Source: Azospirillum soli (lineage in GTDB: Bacteria; Pseudomonadota; Alphaproteobacteria; Azospirillales; Azospirillaceae). From it: 64,000 nucleotides of DNA. The position numbers and the translations under genes are program-made. The DNA lies in assembly GCF_017876165.1 (NCBI RefSeq), contig NZ_JAGINQ010000006.1:124001-188000 (forward strand), written 5' to 3'. Under the pieces are notes generated by a model. It ran no database searches. It was not told the origin of the DNA and saw only the letters and a list, made by a program, of their open reading frames with translations. Positions 62,911-64,000 of this stretch are shown piece after piece (the stretch's first letter is position 1; every line of letters begins with the position of its first letter).

Positions 62911-63647
62911 GCACCGAACCTCAAGCACTTGGACGCTTGTACGGCGTCAGCGTCGGCCCCGGCGACCCGGACCTGATGACGGTGCGCGCCATCCGCACCA
63001 TCCGTTCCTGCCCGGTCGTGGCCTATTTCTGCAAGCGCGGCACCTCCGGCCACGCCCGGCGCATCGCGTCGGACTGCATCACGGCGGAACACATCGAACT
63101 GCCGCTGGTCTACCCGGTGACGGTGGAACTGCCGCCCGACCACCCGGACTACGGCCGGCAGATCGAGAATTTCTTCGACGAGTCCGCCGAACGGCTGGCC
63201 GAACATCTGGCCGCCGGGCGTTCGGTCGCCGCGCTGAACGAGGGGGATGCCTTCTTCTACGGCTCCTTCATGCATCTGTTCCTGCGGCTGTCGCAGCGCT
63301 TCCCGACCGAGGTGGTGCCGGGCGTCACGTCGATGATGTGCAGCGCCTCCCTGCTGCCGCGCCCGCTGATGCTGCGCGACGACCTGCTGACGGTCATCCC
63401 CGGCACGCTGAGCGAGGACGCCCTGCTGCGCGCGCTGATCGGCACCGACGCCGCCGTCATCATGAAGCTGGGCCAGAACCTGCCCAAGGTGCGCCGCGCC
63501 GTGATCGCCGCCGGCCTCGCCGACCGCGCCTGGTACGTGGAGCGCGCGAGCATGGAAAACCAGCGCGTCCTGCCCTTCAACGAGGCGCCGGACGTTGCCC
63601 CCTACTTCTCGCAGATCGTCATTCCGGGTGAAGGGAAACGGCGATGA
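62907..63647 (+). CDS. cobI: Precorrin-2 C20-methyltransferase CobI
   Basis: The 246-residue SAM-dependent tetrapyrrole methylase starts GRLYGVSVGPGDPDLMTVRAIRTI and has the CobI features NEGDAFFYGSFMHLFLRL, VPGVTSMMCSAS and KLGQNLPKVRRAV. It makes precorrin-3A. Its ATG overlaps the cobH stop (ATGA). Confidence 0.96.
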   Translation: MSTEPQALGRLYGVSVGPGDPDLMTVRAIRTIRSCPVVAYFCKRGTSGHARRIASDCITAEHIELPLVYPVTVELPPDHPDYGRQIENFFDESAERLAEHLAAGRSVAALNEGDAFFYGSFMHLFLRLSQRFPTEVVPGVTSMMCSASLLPRPLMLRDDLLTVIPGTLSEDALLRALIGTDAAVIMKLGQNLPKVRRAVIAAGLADRAWYVERASMENQRVLPFNEAPDVAPYFSQIVIPGEGKRR

Positions 63648-64000
63648 GTGGCGGCTGGTTGAAGGTCGTCGGCCTGGGGCCGGGCACCGAGGACTGGCTG
63701 ACGCCCGAGGCCCGGCGCGATCTGGCCGAGGCGACCGACCTGATCGGCTACCAGCCCTATGTGGACCGCGTGCCGCCGGGTTCGCAGGTGCGCCACCCCT
63801 CCGACAACCGGGTGGAGTTGGACCGTGCCCGCCACGCCCTGCAACTGGCGTCCGAGGGGCGCAAGGTCGCGGTGGTGTCGGGCGGCGACCCCGGCGTCTT
63901 CGCCATGGCCGCAGCCGTGTTCGAGGCGCTGGACGACCCGAACGCCCCCCAGGCTTGGCACCGCGTCGCGCTCAGCGTCGATCCCGGCATTTCCGCCATG
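63644..64000 (+). CDS. cobJ: Precorrin-3B C17-methyltransferase CobJ (partial)
   Basis: The gene begins at 63644, overlapping the cobI stop in ATGA, and runs off the window after 119 codons. The visible part has the methylase start LKVVGLGPGTEDWLTPEAR, DLIGYQPYVDRV and VVSGGDPGVFAMA, as in CobJ, which closes the contracted ring by methylating C17 of precorrin-3B. The 3' end is outside the window. Confidence 0.95.
   Translation, partial: MSGGWLKVVGLGPGTEDWLTPEARRDLAEATDLIGYQPYVDRVPPGSQVRHPSDNRVELDRARHALQLASEGRKVAVVSGGDPGVFAMAAAVFEALDDPNAPQAWHRVALSVDPGISAM

Overview
The window is GC-rich, densely coded bacterial chromosome. It looks most like Azospirillum or a close Rhodospirillales relative. 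This is inferred from the aerobic (CobN/CobG type) cobalamin pathway, polyhydroxybutyrate phasins, TreY/TreZ trehalose synthesis, GGAAC-N17-GTT promoters of the alphaproteobacterial EcfG stress sigma factor, and RHH_4-type ribbon-helix-helix proteins. I see no rRNA, tRNA, prophage, insertion sequence or CRISPR array.

Layout. 1-10.9 kb: end of a hybrid histidine kinase, a DMT permease with a histidine-rich tail, an OmpR/EnvZ-type pair, a csaA-methyltransferase pair, a phasin, a TetR regulator, a polytopic membrane protein, then hflX followed by an FRG-domain gene and a DUF2934 gene. 11.0-12.9 kb: ilvD with a strong terminator. 13.1-20.4 kb: an unusual locus with a class III cyclase/STAND ATPase, an RHH_4 protein, a 63-residue Cys-free peptide, YcaO, TfuA, a Crp-family cyclic-nucleotide regulator and a second RHH_4 protein. 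A perfect TGTGA-N6-TCACA box lies in the divergent promoter region between the first RHH_4 gene and the peptide gene. I propose a cAMP-controlled peptide thioamidation system; this is the most interesting region of the window.

20.5-29.3 kb: a MASE3 histidine kinase with its receiver protein, a MarR regulator, rimO, an HNH nuclease gene, a gene frameshifted in a C8 run, a hemerythrin-phasin fusion, a GDSL hydrolase and small genes. 29.4-38.4 kb: trehalose/alpha-glucan module (Mak-TreZ-MalQ triple fusion, TreY, cupin) behind an EcfG-type promoter. 38.4-45.6 kb: a histidine kinase with an altered H-box, small secreted or stress-like genes, a receiver protein, a DUF533 protein, enoyl-CoA hydratase and a GST.

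45.6-55.0 kb, all minus strand: Liv-type ABC transporter (livG, F, K, H, M), acetoacetyl-CoA synthetase, 3-hydroxybutyrate dehydrogenase and a sigma-54 activator. This suggests ketone-body/PHB-monomer catabolism, and the phasins elsewhere in the window fit the same PHB theme. 55.2-64 kb: a cobalamin riboswitch followed by cbtB, cbtA, cobW, cobN, cobG, cobH, cobI and cobJ (cut by the window end), with overlapping start and stop codons from cobN onward.

Intergenic DNA repeatedly carries G/C-rich palindromes. A composite element of about 115 bp occurs twice in opposite orientation (34994-35111 and 57444-57558), shorter relatives lie at 26.4, 45.6 and 52.1 kb, and one relative appears to have inserted in frame into cobG.
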